The notes below the pieces were generated by a model. The model had not been told where the DNA came from. It saw only the letters and a program-made list of their open reading frames with translations, and did not search any database. The position numbers and the translations under genes were made by a program. Positions 33,929-43,456 of a stretch of 64,000 nucleotides of DNA are shown here, one piece after another. Positions within the stretch are counted from its first letter, which is position 1; the number at the start of each line of letters is the position of its first letter. Where the stretch lies: positions 186,001 to 250,000 of the forward strand of contig JACKAK010000005.1 in the NCBI GenBank assembly GCA_020635115.1. Direction: 5' to 3'. Source of the stretch: Halobacteriovoraceae bacterium (GTDB lineage Bacteria; Bdellovibrionota; Bacteriovoracia; Bacteriovoracales; Bacteriovoracaceae).

Positions 33929-36900
33929 TCTCTTGCTTCATCTATAATCAAATTAATTCCCTTAACTCTGTAAAATTCTTTTGCTGACTCTATTTTTGTC
34001 TGTTTAGAATTACCGAGTTTTTCAGTCTTCTTAATACTCTCTTCTTTGTTATTTTTAAGAATGCTTTCTTTCACTTTTTTAATAAAATCAGGTTTTACAT
34101 TCTCCCAGAATTCCTTAAAGTATTCTTCAAGGGGCATTTTGCTGAGATCAGGTCTAATGATATAAAATTCCTTTTTTTCATCAATTTCAGCAAGTAAATC
34201 TCCATACCCTCCATTTACAGATAAGCTGAAAAAACCATTTCCAGAGTTATAAACTGAAATATTTGTTTGTGTTACCTTAGGTTTTTCTCCAATCAACGGA
34301 TGAATTGCCTCCCCTTGCTGCTGTCGAGAGCTAATGCCCTGAGAGGTTGTTGATTGTGAAGTTTCCGAGCTACTAGGAGTATAAGCTTTAGAGTTTCCAA
34401 CTCCATCCGAAGATGAATCTGATGCCTTTGGTTTTACAGTTTTAGGTGGAAGTATTTTTCTTGAGTTCTTTTTTCTTTCTTCTTCAATTAATTTAGAAAT
34501 CTCTTCTTTTTCTTTTTTCACTTTTTCCATTTTATTTTTTAAAGCTTCAACCTCTTTATTTGCTTTTGTAATCTCTTCTTTTTGTTTTTTCTTTTCCAGA
34601 TCATTTAATTTTTCGTTTTGCTCATTTATGCTTTTTTCAAGTTCTTCAAGTTTCTGCTGCTTCTCTTTTAATTGATCGTCATAGGTTTTCATTAATGCAC
34701 GTGAGTCTGAATCATCTGAAATTCCAATATGTTCTGAATTATCTGAACTTGCTACAAAACCTGAAACATCTGTTTGTGGCAGTTGCCCATTATTTTGTGG
34801 TTGGATTGTATTTTGCATAACTCCAGAAGTTTCTCTTATCAAATTACTGTTGCTCTTCACAATTTTCTCAGGGTCTGATTTTGATTGTGAAACTTCATGT
34901 CTTTCAGAGGAATTTCCACTTAACTGTTTTCTCATATTTGCTGCGTAATCTCTTGCTTGATTTCTATTTGAATATATTCCAGTTTTATCCTCTTGAACTT
35001 CTTTTATTCCTTTTTCCAATTTTTCAATATATGCCTTAATTTTACTTTTTTGCTCTTCATCCCCTGCCGGCACATTCTTTTTTTCAATCATTAACTTAAA
35101 ATTATCTAACATACCTATACATTTTTCTTTATTAAAATGATTTTCAAAATCTTTAAACTTGTGAAATTCATCCCTATCTTCTTCTGTTTTTTGAGTTTGC
35201 GAAAAATGTTCATCACTATCTTCATTTAGAAAATTATTACTAGCAAGTTTTTCTAATTCTTCATCAACTACCGTATCGAGACGATCAATACTTGTTCTTT
35301 TTTTTGACTGATTAAAATAATAATCGATCTCATTATTAGAAATTTTAAATTCTGGAACATTTTTAGAGCACCATAAAATATTACTGGTATATAAATATGG
35401 AGAATTATCAACTTCTTTTTGATCGCTAGTTATCTTCTGATAGTATTGTCTATTTACATCTGACCCTGGCGCCATTGCTAATTCATCTAAGAGAACTTTG
35501 CCAGTAAATACTTTACATAATCGATCTACAACCAATTTTGATTTTTCACAGTGTGCCTTGTATGGATTCTCCTTATCTTGCTCTTTTGCTAATTTTGAAG
35601 CATACGTTATCTGCATTTGAATATTTCTGAGATCATTAAGACTCTCAAATACACGATTCGAGTCATTTGAGTCCTGTACTTGATCAAATCTTTTGTCGAA
35701 TACTTTACGAATGCCAGACTTTAAAAGTACATCGATCATGGGATTTGTTACAGCAAATAGATGTAAAGTCTTGGAATCATTTATAAATTCAGAATATTTC
35801 CTTAAGGGTTCATCTTTTGAAAATTCATTTTTTTTATTTTTTTCAAATTCCTTAAATTCAGGTAAGTTTTCAGTCATCTCTATTAAAATTTTCTGAACCG
35901 AACTTAACGCCTTTTTCATCTGTTCTTTGTAATAATCTAAATTAGTATTTCTATCTGAAGAGATATCTGCTGCCAAATTTCTGGTAAGATTATCAAGATT
36001 GATCCCTGAAATTACCTTATTCGCTTGATCGATATTACTTAAAGCTGTTTTCAGAGTCTCATCACCTGCAAAACGAATTAAATTGAAGTCTAAATTTCCT
36101 TCTTGTGCACATCGTTTTAAATTTTCTTTATTAGAGTACTTATCTCTTTGATATTCTTCTATAAACAATTCAACTAATTCTTTTTGAGGAGTACCCTTGT
36201 TTTGCTCTAAAGTTTTATCAAGAGAAAAGAACTGTTTTGCATCTTGAGCAATTAAATTTGAACTCTCGATATCACCTTTAGAATACTCAAAAACAAAACC
36301 TTGAGAAGATATAACTGGACTGCTTCCTTCTTCATTTGTTGATGTATAAAATGCAGTTTGATTAATAACAAGTGCGGATACCTTATTTTTAAAATCTGAT
36401 AATTCAATAGTTGAACATGCCTTTCCTGATTTTTTATTAGAAAGAAACAAATCTGTTAAATATTTTTCTCCAGCACACTCATTTTTTGATTTTCCTTTTT
36501 TTTCTCCAGCAATTGATTCGTAGAGATCTACATCTATACTCATATTTTTGAGATATTCTAGATAAACCTGTGAAGAATCTATTAAAGACTCCTCCATCAG
36601 GATTTCAACATTTTCTGTATATTTCTCAAAAAGTTTATACTGACAGTCGCACATCAGTTTTCTCATTTTATTTCCGAGTGTTTTTTGTTTTTGATCAGAT
36701 TGGAGATCCCCTGTGAAAAAGGCGCTGTACAAATTATTTAGTTTCTGATTGGAATTAAAATCTGTTTGAGACTTAAAATTAAATGCTGAGCATTCTTTTA
36801 GTTCTTGAACAGAAAACCCTATATAATTGGTTAAGTCTGAGATTTGGGTGGAATAAGGTGAGTTTGTAGAGAACAAACAGGGACCGGACATATCAGCATC

Positions 36901-36981
36901 ATTGCCTAATATTAAATTCATGGATAAAAATGAACTTAATATCATTAAAATAATTTTTTTTAGAACCCCTCTCACAGACAT
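33925..36981 (-). CDS. Large exported protein with coiled coil, first of a tandem paralogous pair
   Basis: 1018 residues from the ATG at 36981, which has TTGAGG six bases upstream; a TTG four codons earlier is less likely. The signal peptide runs to about LILG. It has the same architecture as its downstream neighbour: CSAF and MCDC near the N-terminus, ESLIDSSQVYLEYLKN, FKNKVSALV, VTNPMIDVLLKSGIRKVF, RLCKVFTGKVLLDELAMAPGSDVNRQY, a Ser/Gln-rich segment, and a strong coiled coil (~770-840, KQQKLEELEKSINEQNEKLN). The C-terminal domain contains FYRV. Identity between the two is low but collinear over the whole length, so this is an old tandem duplication. Length and coiled coils suggest a structural envelope role (inference). 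Confidence 0.85.
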   Translation of the reverse strand: MSVRGVLKKIILMILSSFLSMNLILGNDADMSGPCLFSTNSPYSTQISDLTNYIGFSVQELKECSAFNFKSQTDFNSNQKLNNLYSAFFTGDLQSDQKQKTLGNKMRKLMCDCQYKLFEKYTENVEILMEESLIDSSQVYLEYLKNMSIDVDLYESIAGEKKGKSKNECAGEKYLTDLFLSNKKSGKACSTIELSDFKNKVSALVINQTAFYTSTNEEGSSPVISSQGFVFEYSKGDIESSNLIAQDAKQFFSLDKTLEQNKGTPQKELVELFIEEYQRDKYSNKENLKRCAQEGNLDFNLIRFAGDETLKTALSNIDQANKVISGINLDNLTRNLAADISSDRNTNLDYYKEQMKKALSSVQKILIEMTENLPEFKEFEKNKKNEFSKDEPLRKYSEFINDSKTLHLFAVTNPMIDVLLKSGIRKVFDKRFDQVQDSNDSNRVFESLNDLRNIQMQITYASKLAKEQDKENPYKAHCEKSKLVVDRLCKVFTGKVLLDELAMAPGSDVNRQYYQKITSDQKEVDNSPYLYTSNILWCSKNVPEFKISNNEIDYYFNQSKKRTSIDRLDTVVDEELEKLASNNFLNEDSDEHFSQTQKTEEDRDEFHKFKDFENHFNKEKCIGMLDNFKLMIEKKNVPAGDEEQKSKIKAYIEKLEKGIKEVQEDKTGIYSNRNQARDYAANMRKQLSGNSSERHEVSQSKSDPEKIVKSNSNLIRETSGVMQNTIQPQNNGQLPQTDVSGFVASSDNSEHIGISDDSDSRALMKTYDDQLKEKQQKLEELEKSINEQNEKLNDLEKKKQKEEITKANKEVEALKNKMEKVKKEKEEISKLIEEERKKNSRKILPPKTVKPKASDSSSDGVGNSKAYTPSSSETSQSTTSQGISSRQQQGEAIHPLIGEKPKVTQTNISVYNSGNGFFSLSVNGGYGDLLAEIDEKKEFYIIRPDLSKMPLEEYFKEFWENVKPDFIKKVKESILKNNKEESIKKTEKLGNSKQTKIESAKEFYRVKGINLIIDEARE

Positions 36982-37318
36982 ATCAAACCTCAAAACAAAA
37001 CCCTATAACCCTTATCGATATTCTGGATCATTTTATGAATAGATCAAAATATTCATTTCTAAAATACTCTTAGAAGTCTAACATCCTGATATTACGATAT
37101 ACTTCCTGACGGAAGAAAATCACAATATGTGTACTGTGGTTGGCACTTTGATTAATACAAAAATAGATGCTCAGTCATTGAATTATTATTAAAGTTTAAG
37201 TGGGCGGATCGACTTAACGTCGCTTTTTTTCAAGTTGTGGTGAAATAATTATCTTTAAATTATCTAAAAGCTAAATATTGTTATCATTCCAATCATACTG
37301 TATAGAAAAACTCTTAGA
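36982..37318. other. Intergenic region with possible gene tail and weak terminator
   Basis: No intact gene. On the plus strand a short frame ending at about 37150 reads DILPDGRKSQYVYCGWHFD then stop, which looks like a protein C-terminus. It is followed at about 37203-37230 by an imperfect hairpin (CGAC and GTCG around TTAAC) and seven T. This could be the 3' remnant of a lost plus-strand gene; the evidence is thin. Confidence 0.3.
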
Positions 37319-37906
37319 TCATGTCGTAGTCAAAATACTTAAGTCTTTTACAAAATTATCATCTCTATCTTCCATAATATTCTTATTCTCAAGTGTTCTT
37401 TGAAAATCAACATTAATTGGATCATACTCTGGATTTGATACAGATTGCAAAACGGCAAGTTCAGAAAGTTTGTCAAATCTGGTCAATATGTTGGCCAAAT
37501 TTTCATTTGTCTTATTCTTTTGTTGAATGCTTGTCACGCCCAAATTATTTATAATCATATTGACTATCAATATCCAATAATCTAGACTTTCAATTTTCTC
37601 ATTAATTTTTTTGATTTCATCTCCAACGTCTTCACACTCACTTTTTTCTATAGGTTCTTTTAAATATTCAAAACGAGTTCTAAGTGATTCAAGATAAACT
37701 AAATTTTCGTTTAGGTCTTCTTTTATATTTTCTATATCTGAATAAGCTCTCAGATCTTTACGCTCAATGTCTAATTTTGTATCTTGTAGAATAACTTCAA
37801 ATTCATGTTTTAAACTCTCATGGTTTTGCTTAAGGTCACTACAACTAAGAGCAAATGAAATATTTGAAGTGCTAATTAATACAAATACAAAAAGTAGTTT
37901 TCTCAT
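37319..37906 (-). CDS. Small exported coiled-coil protein
   Basis: 195 residues with a GGGAGA ribosome site. The signal peptide (19 residues, ending SFA) is followed by a predominantly helical protein with long Glu/Lys/Leu stretches (QNHESLKHEFEVILQ, NENLVYLESLRTRFEYLKEP) compatible with a coiled-coil bundle, and two Cys that may pair. It lies just upstream of the tandem giant proteins on the same strand but 337 bases away, so it is probably its own unit. No family recognised. Confidence 0.75.
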   Translation of the reverse strand: MRKLLFVFVLISTSNISFALSCSDLKQNHESLKHEFEVILQDTKLDIERKDLRAYSDIENIKEDLNENLVYLESLRTRFEYLKEPIEKSECEDVGDEIKKINEKIESLDYWILIVNMIINNLGVTSIQQKNKTNENLANILTRFDKLSELAVLQSVSNPEYDPINVDFQRTLENKNIMEDRDDNFVKDLSILTTT

Positions 37907-38207
37907 ATAATCTCCCGTTCAGTTTCCAATAATTATGCAAAACAAATGCCATACCTTTAACCAATTGAAACTTATTAAAAACGAATTTGGAGTATGTCAA
38001 CTAATTGATCAAATAATAGACATATGTAGAATATTGTTAGGTTTATCTCACTATGTGCATGACTAGAAATATCACAGTTAGAAAAATCACTATAGCTTGA
38101 AAAATTGGCGCTTGTCATAAGTTTATAACAAAAACTAGTATTGTCATTTCATCTATTTAGCAGAAAAATTAGCAGAAAAATCTAAATTGAGTTAAAATCT
38201 CATCCAT
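37907..38207. other. Divergent intergenic region
   Basis: About 300 AT-rich bases between divergent genes. It holds the minus-strand promoter described at 37972-38000 and, near 38158-38184, two direct copies of TTAGCAGAAAAA. No gene is seen. Confidence 0.5.
37972..38000 (-). promoter_or_regulatory. Putative promoter of the coiled-coil protein gene
   Basis: On the minus strand a perfect TTGACA (38000-37995) and, after 17 bases, TAATAA (37977-37972), which matches the -10 consensus only partly. The predicted leader is about 60 bases. Confidence 0.35.
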
Positions 38208-40109
38208 ATGAGAAGTATTATAAGCAAAATACAATTAATCAATATCTTTAGCTTCATCCTAATCACAGCTATCTTGTCCTCTTGTGGAAAGAGTTCAATT
38301 CACGCAGTTCCATTTATCAACACTACCTCTGAAGCAAATGAAACCATATCACTCTCACAATCTATTGTTGATTTTGGATCAGTTGGTGCAGGCATAAATA
38401 AAAATGATCCAATTGTGATTGAAAATAACACCAACAGTGCAATTCAGATTGGATCTGTTAGTATAACTGGTGCAGATAATTCTGAGTTTACGATTGCTTC
38501 AGATTCATGTACATCTCAAACCATCCCACCAGGAGGACAATGTACTATTTCAATAGAATCTAATCCGTCTGCTTCACCTGGACAAAAAAGTGCGAACGTA
38601 GATATTTCTATCACTTCTTCATCTTCAAATTTAGAAGTACCTATCAGTATGGATATTTCAAGTAGCTCACCTCCAACTGCAGCAAGCAATGCCAGTATTA
38701 GCGCTCCAAGTGATACGACAACTTCAATTACTCTTAACTCAGCTACCTCTGTGGAAGGAAACCCAATATCCTACACTCTTGAACAAGCTCCAAGTCATGG
38801 GCAGCTGGTTGATTGTATGAATCAATCAGGTTCTACCGGTAGTGATGACTTAACATGTAATTATATTCCAAATTCAGGTTTCATCGGATCTGACTCTTTT
38901 ACATACCGAGCAAATGATGGTCTTGACTCAAATGCAACAACCTACAGTTTAAACATTTCTTCAATTGCTGTTATTTCTGATTATAAAAGTGATACAGGTG
39001 AAGACTTTTTTATCAAAGATACGTTAATTGATTCAGCTGGAAATCAATATTATCTTGGAGTTGCACCTTCAAATGCACCTTCTTATATTATTTGGAAATA
39101 TGACAGCAATGGCAATTTAGATACTTCATTCAGTGGTGATGGAAAGATGTCGGTATCACCAGTGTCAGGCGTATTAAACGCTAAAGGTATGATTTTTGAT
39201 GCCAGTGAAAATATTTATGTGTATGGGCACGTCACACCTAGTTCATTTTCTTACGCGACTATTTGGAAAATAGACACTTCAACTGGCCAATTAGATACCA
39301 GTTTCAATGGAACTGGTATCTGGACAACAGCAATCAATCCTTCTGCCATTTATGATCTCATCATAGATCAAAATAATAAGCTTGTATTTACTTATCATTA
39401 TTATGATTTCGCAAATTTTAATCTTTATTTTGATAAATTAAATCTAGATGGGACTGATGATGTAGGTTTTTCCCCTGTCTTAATCGGTGCGACTTCAAGT
39501 GGCTCAACCTACACTTACTTGGTTGAAGATACTTCCGGAAACTTATATATACGTTTTAATTGGACAGTCTATAAATATAACAGCAGTGGTGCCTTAGATA
39601 CAAGTTTTGGAACTTCAGGACACTATAAATACACTTTTTTAACAACCTCAAATGAGTATGATATGATTCTCCATAATGATAAATTATATATCCCCGGAAA
39701 TGATGGATATGTGTATAGTATAAATCTCGATGGAACCGCTAACACCGACTTCGATTCGGATGGTAAGATCCTTTATCAATTGAACTACACAGGGTTTAAT
39801 GCAAACAGTAAAATTACCTATTTGAAAATTATCCCTGATGGAAATGGAAATTTTTATGCAGTTGGATATGTAAGTGGTACGCTACACACCTCCGGTTTCG
39901 GGCATTTAATCGTTTCAAAATTTGATACCAGTGGAACACTGGATACAAACTTTGGAGAAAGTGGACACCTTTTTAAAATCGCTGGGGATAGTGTGCAAAC
40001 CAATGACGATTTTAATGGAGGTTGGTCGGCCTCTTATAAATCCTCAGATTCAACTCTTTATATTGGAGGACGATACAATAACTATGCAATGACTTGGAAG
40101 TTAAAATAA
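38208..40109 (+). CDS. Surface lipoprotein: SPD2-like domain, cadherin-like domain and delta-60 repeats
   Basis: 633 residues. The lipoprotein signal has lipobox LSSC (Cys27). Residues ~47-150 are an ASPM-SPD2-Hydin (choice-of-anchor D-like) domain: VDFGSVGAG, then ADNSEFTIASDSC, then IPPGGQCTISI. Residues ~155-250 resemble cadherin-like/Ig repeats (SGFIGSDSFTYRANDGLDSN). The rest is a series of delta-60 (DUF5122) repeats: KYDSNGNLDTSFSGDGKM, KIDTSTGQLDTSFNGTGIW, KYNSSGALDTSFGTSGHY, KFDTSGTLDTNFGESGHL. These predict a beta-propeller. The protein is anchored at the outer membrane and is likely surface-exposed, perhaps adhesive. It stands alone with no good ribosome site before the ATG. Confidence 0.88.
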   Translation: MRSIISKIQLINIFSFILITAILSSCGKSSIHAVPFINTTSEANETISLSQSIVDFGSVGAGINKNDPIVIENNTNSAIQIGSVSITGADNSEFTIASDSCTSQTIPPGGQCTISIESNPSASPGQKSANVDISITSSSSNLEVPISMDISSSSPPTAASNASISAPSDTTTSITLNSATSVEGNPISYTLEQAPSHGQLVDCMNQSGSTGSDDLTCNYIPNSGFIGSDSFTYRANDGLDSNATTYSLNISSIAVISDYKSDTGEDFFIKDTLIDSAGNQYYLGVAPSNAPSYIIWKYDSNGNLDTSFSGDGKMSVSPVSGVLNAKGMIFDASENIYVYGHVTPSSFSYATIWKIDTSTGQLDTSFNGTGIWTTAINPSAIYDLIIDQNNKLVFTYHYYDFANFNLYFDKLNLDGTDDVGFSPVLIGATSSGSTYTYLVEDTSGNLYIRFNWTVYKYNSSGALDTSFGTSGHYKYTFLTTSNEYDMILHNDKLYIPGNDGYVYSINLDGTANTDFDSDGKILYQLNYTGFNANSKITYLKIIPDGNGNFYAVGYVSGTLHTSGFGHLIVSKFDTSGTLDTNFGESGHLFKIAGDSVQTNDDFNGGWSASYKSSDSTLYIGGRYNNYAMTWKLK

Positions 40110-40124
40110 TTTTATAATCTGGTT

Positions 40125-41456
40125 TTAACCAATTCCATGTTTTTTAATTTTCTCTAAATGTGTAATAATATTTTTCATTGCATAAGGTTTTAAGGCCTGT
40201 GGTAGTGGGCCATAAACTATTTCTAAAATTTCCTCTAGAGAGTTTCCATCTTTTTGAGTTTCATAAATCTTTTTTTCTCTCTCAAGACGATGTTTAAGTA
40301 GATTTTTCAAATAATGAACTCCGCCTAATGCAATTCCATGTGAGGGTATAATGACATTTGGGGATATTTTAATTATTTTCTCCAGTGTACGGAAATACAT
40401 ATTCATATCTCCTTCTGGATTTGCAATAACAACACTCCCAATCCCTTGAAAAAGATCTCCCACTATCATCCATTTAAAATCATCTCGATGTATGGCCATC
40501 TGTCCGCTATCATGGCCTGGAATACTCATCGCAAGGAGTTTATAGTCAACACAATCAAATAAAATCTCCCCATCAATGATTGTCTTTAGCTGAGAGTTTT
40601 TAAGATAATCTTCACCAAACTTTTCAACAATCCACTTTTTAGTCAAATTTGACATTTTTATAGGAATATTTAATTCCTTAGACAACTGAACGGCCCTTTC
40701 ATGATGATCTGGATGGTGATGAGTAATAAATATAAAATTCAGTTTAAAATCATGGAGTCTTTTTTTTAGTTTAAGATATTCAAATTCATCTCTCGGAGAT
40801 GGATCTACTACAAAATAACCATTTTTTTCCGTACCTAAAACAAAACAATTCGTAATCTCGGCCGGTGGAAGAGTATTGCTAAATGGTAATATCTGAAATA
40901 ACCCGTTTAAAGGGCCTACGATTGGCGTTTTATCCTCTGGGGAGCTTAAAGAAAGGTCCAAGCAGTAATCAATTGCTTGATGACTTCCCATTGCCTTTAG
41001 TATTTTCTGTGTAGGTGGTACCATTAAACGTTCACAGTTCTCCCACTGTTTCATTGCAAGAATTGGATTAATCCACTGGGCTTGTACGATTTCATGAGGA
41101 GAAAATTTAAAGTCAACCTTCTCTTTAAGTTCAATTAAAAAATAACTTATATGCATACGTTTTGGAATAAATTGCGGAGAATAAGTCGTTGCGATTTTTT
41201 TTATACTAAGTATATTTTGAGAATGAGTGAGGTCATATAAAACTTCCTCTTTAACTTCTCTCACTAAACAATTTAAAAGCTCGATTTGATCTTCAATGTA
41301 TGGGAATAAAGGATTAATTGATTCTTTGAAATCTTCTTTTTCAACTTTCCCTCCCACAAACGCTGAATATCCTGGAAAGTCTCTAAGGTTTTCTTGTCTT
41401 TTAATAAGATAGACTTCTTCTTTATGACGAAAGACTATTGAAACGGCCTGAATCAT
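40125..41456 (-). CDS. NUDIX hydrolase/metallo-beta-lactamase-fold fusion protein
   Basis: 443 residues from the ATG at 41456 (AAAAGG upstream; a TTG three codons earlier is less likely). Residues 1-~170 are a NUDIX domain whose box starts GGKVEKED and, after an insertion of ~25 residues, continues CLVREVKEEV. Residues ~195-440 are an MBL hydrolase with the metal-binding THHHPDHH, later His in IPGHDSGQMAIH, Asp in VGDLFQG and His in IPSHGIALGG. The MBL half resembles LACTB2-like nucleases/hydrolases. The fusion suggests sequential hydrolysis of a nucleotide- or CoA-containing metabolite; the substrate is unknown. It is cytoplasmic, and last in a minus-strand cluster whose other members are exported. 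Confidence 0.9.
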   Translation of the reverse strand: MIQAVSIVFRHKEEVYLIKRQENLRDFPGYSAFVGGKVEKEDFKESINPLFPYIEDQIELLNCLVREVKEEVLYDLTHSQNILSIKKIATTYSPQFIPKRMHISYFLIELKEKVDFKFSPHEIVQAQWINPILAMKQWENCERLMVPPTQKILKAMGSHQAIDYCLDLSLSSPEDKTPIVGPLNGLFQILPFSNTLPPAEITNCFVLGTEKNGYFVVDPSPRDEFEYLKLKKRLHDFKLNFIFITHHHPDHHERAVQLSKELNIPIKMSNLTKKWIVEKFGEDYLKNSQLKTIIDGEILFDCVDYKLLAMSIPGHDSGQMAIHRDDFKWMIVGDLFQGIGSVVIANPEGDMNMYFRTLEKIIKISPNVIIPSHGIALGGVHYLKNLLKHRLEREKKIYETQKDGNSLEEILEIVYGPLPQALKPYAMKNIITHLEKIKKHGIG

Positions 41457-41489
41457 TTTTAGCAACCTTTTAGGAAGTTCATTTATTTT

Positions 41490-41981
41490 TTATGAATTCT
41501 CATTAATAATTAATTTTCCATTTGTGCTACGTTTTACAATGTACACTTTCATTCTTGCTTCTGCTCTCTTTCTAATTTCACATTTTCCATCTGTCAAACA
41601 TTGAAAATTTAGGCCTCCAGGCCAGGGTGAAAAATAAATTTTTAAATATGTTTCGAGTTTAATTTCGTTGATCATTACTGATTCTAATTCAACTAAATCA
41701 TTTATAAATTTTATATAATCTTCCAATTTTGAATTTAAATAAAAATATTTCAATTCATTCGTTTTCAATTTCGCAATCAGTACACCATTTTTATGAAAAT
41801 TCTCTTTAAAAAATATCTGATAGATTTGAATATCACCAAAGATCGATTTTCTTGGTGCAATATGAATTTGATTTTTATTAATCTTAAGATCATGAACAAT
41901 CTTATCTATTATACTCGGTTCATTCCCAAGAAGTTTAAAACTCAAAATAAATATAAGTACATATTTTTGTTTTAACCACAT
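41490..41981 (-). CDS. Small exported protein of unknown function
   Basis: 163 residues. The signal peptide (about 19 residues, LIFILSFKLLGN) is followed by an alpha/beta mature region with one Cys pair near the C-terminus (CLTDGKC). The end is rich in Arg and Lys (EIRKRAEARMKVYIVKRS). It overlaps the end of the upstream HExxH protein gene by ten bases, so the two are probably translated together and may interact. No family recognised. Confidence 0.75.
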   Translation of the reverse strand: MWLKQKYVLIFILSFKLLGNEPSIIDKIVHDLKINKNQIHIAPRKSIFGDIQIYQIFFKENFHKNGVLIAKLKTNELKYFYLNSKLEDYIKFINDLVELESVMINEIKLETYLKIYFSPWPGGLNFQCLTDGKCEIRKRAEARMKVYIVKRSTNGKLIINENS

Positions 41982-43372
41982 TTCAAACTCACATCTTTTA
42001 ACTCTGGATCTTTTTTAACCTTCTTAGAAAATTCATCTGTAAAAATTGCACATCCATTTGAGTCCATTATAATGTTTCCAAATTCATCAAGTTTAAAAAT
42101 GTTTTGAGAATCATAAAGTCCAATGCTAACATACCTCAAGAGCATTTCTTGGGCGAAAAATCCACTCCTAAGCATTTTTGACATGTAAATATTAAAACCT
42201 CCATAATTCAAAAGTTGTCCCCCCATAGCACTTGGGCTGAAAAGACTGGCCTTACAAAAAAATTCTGGCATTAACTGAGCTAAAGTTGAAAAGTAATGCA
42301 CTCCATATCTATATGCCTTCAGCTCATCTATTGCCCTAAGTTGATCATAATTTAATTTATCTGCATTTTTAGCTTTAGATATTTTTTTTCTTTGCTTATA
42401 GGTATCAATTATGGATTTATCTTTTTCAGATAAAATTCTGATTCTATCCTCAATGTCTGCTTTGATTTTTATCATTTTCTCTAATTGAACTTTTTTTGCT
42501 TTCTGATCTATAAGAATAGAAACTTTTGTTTTATTTTCTTCTAACATAATAAATTGGTTAACAGTATTCTTAAAATGTTCATCAGACTTATACTTATTTT
42601 GATATACTTCATCAATTTTTTCATATTCTTCGATTAGTTGCACACTTTCTCTTTGTTCATGAATGGCACAACTATGCTTTAATTCATGCACTAGCGCAAT
42701 TAAAGCATATATTGGATCAATCACTAGTGAAAAATAGATTTTTTTATAAACTTTCCCATTATTGTATTCTTCAACTAATCCCATAGATTTATTATTGTCT
42801 TTCTTGGGATCAAGAATTTTTATCTCTCTTTGACTCTCAGGAGTGTCTTTATAAAAACACTCTAAAACCTCTTTGCCGATCTTACTCATCGAAATTATCT
42901 TTTCTAACTCTTTTACATATCCATTGGCCATTTGGAGATTATCCAACAGTCCTATTCTTTTATTATAATCATTATATTTACTAAAAAAATCAAATATCAC
43001 CTTTTTCTGAGGAAATTCATTATAATCTACAGAGGAATTAAGTTGCTTTAAATCAACATCATTAATCAAACTCGTAAGTTGAGTAAGATCAGTAAAAAGA
43101 GTATTTAATTCTTTAAGATTATTTACCTTTTCAGAGGGAGAATATTTGATTAAGATTTGGCTAATCTCTTGTGCCTTTGTGACAATGTCCTGGTTCTGAG
43201 AATATTGGAATTGAATATTACATAATTTATTAGTAAGAATTTCAACAGTGTTATCATTTCTTTGTGGAACATTTGTGACTTGAGTACATATATTATTCAA
43301 ATCAAAATAATCCTGAGTATTAGCGTCCATTGCTAAAAATTGGATCAAGAAAATAAGATACAAACTCTTCAT
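41972..43372 (-). CDS. Exported putative zinc metallopeptidase (HExxH)
   Basis: 466 residues with a signal peptide of about 18 residues. Residues 229-233 are HELKH within YALIALVHELKHSC, a helix with hydrophobic residues before the first His as in zincins; the upstream sequence KKIYFSLVIDP could be the substrate-binding edge strand. A third ligand is not certain; Glu and His residues follow within 12 residues (AIHEQRE). The rest is helical and Lys-rich, with a long coiled segment (~270-340), and the C-terminus has Cys in a final KCG. There is no strong ribosome site. It is followed by a ten-base-overlapping exported protein. The peptidase call is by motif and context only. Confidence 0.7.
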   Translation of the reverse strand: MKSLYLIFLIQFLAMDANTQDYFDLNNICTQVTNVPQRNDNTVEILTNKLCNIQFQYSQNQDIVTKAQEISQILIKYSPSEKVNNLKELNTLFTDLTQLTSLINDVDLKQLNSSVDYNEFPQKKVIFDFFSKYNDYNKRIGLLDNLQMANGYVKELEKIISMSKIGKEVLECFYKDTPESQREIKILDPKKDNNKSMGLVEEYNNGKVYKKIYFSLVIDPIYALIALVHELKHSCAIHEQRESVQLIEEYEKIDEVYQNKYKSDEHFKNTVNQFIMLEENKTKVSILIDQKAKKVQLEKMIKIKADIEDRIRILSEKDKSIIDTYKQRKKISKAKNADKLNYDQLRAIDELKAYRYGVHYFSTLAQLMPEFFCKASLFSPSAMGGQLLNYGGFNIYMSKMLRSGFFAQEMLLRYVSIGLYDSQNIFKLDEFGNIIMDSNGCAIFTDEFSKKVKKDPELKDVSLKCG

Positions 43373-43456
43373 ACAGAGTAGAATAACCTAAGTTTAAATA
43401 TTTCTATAGAGAAATGTATTTTTAAAAAAAAGATCAGATTAATCTTTATAAAGGTA

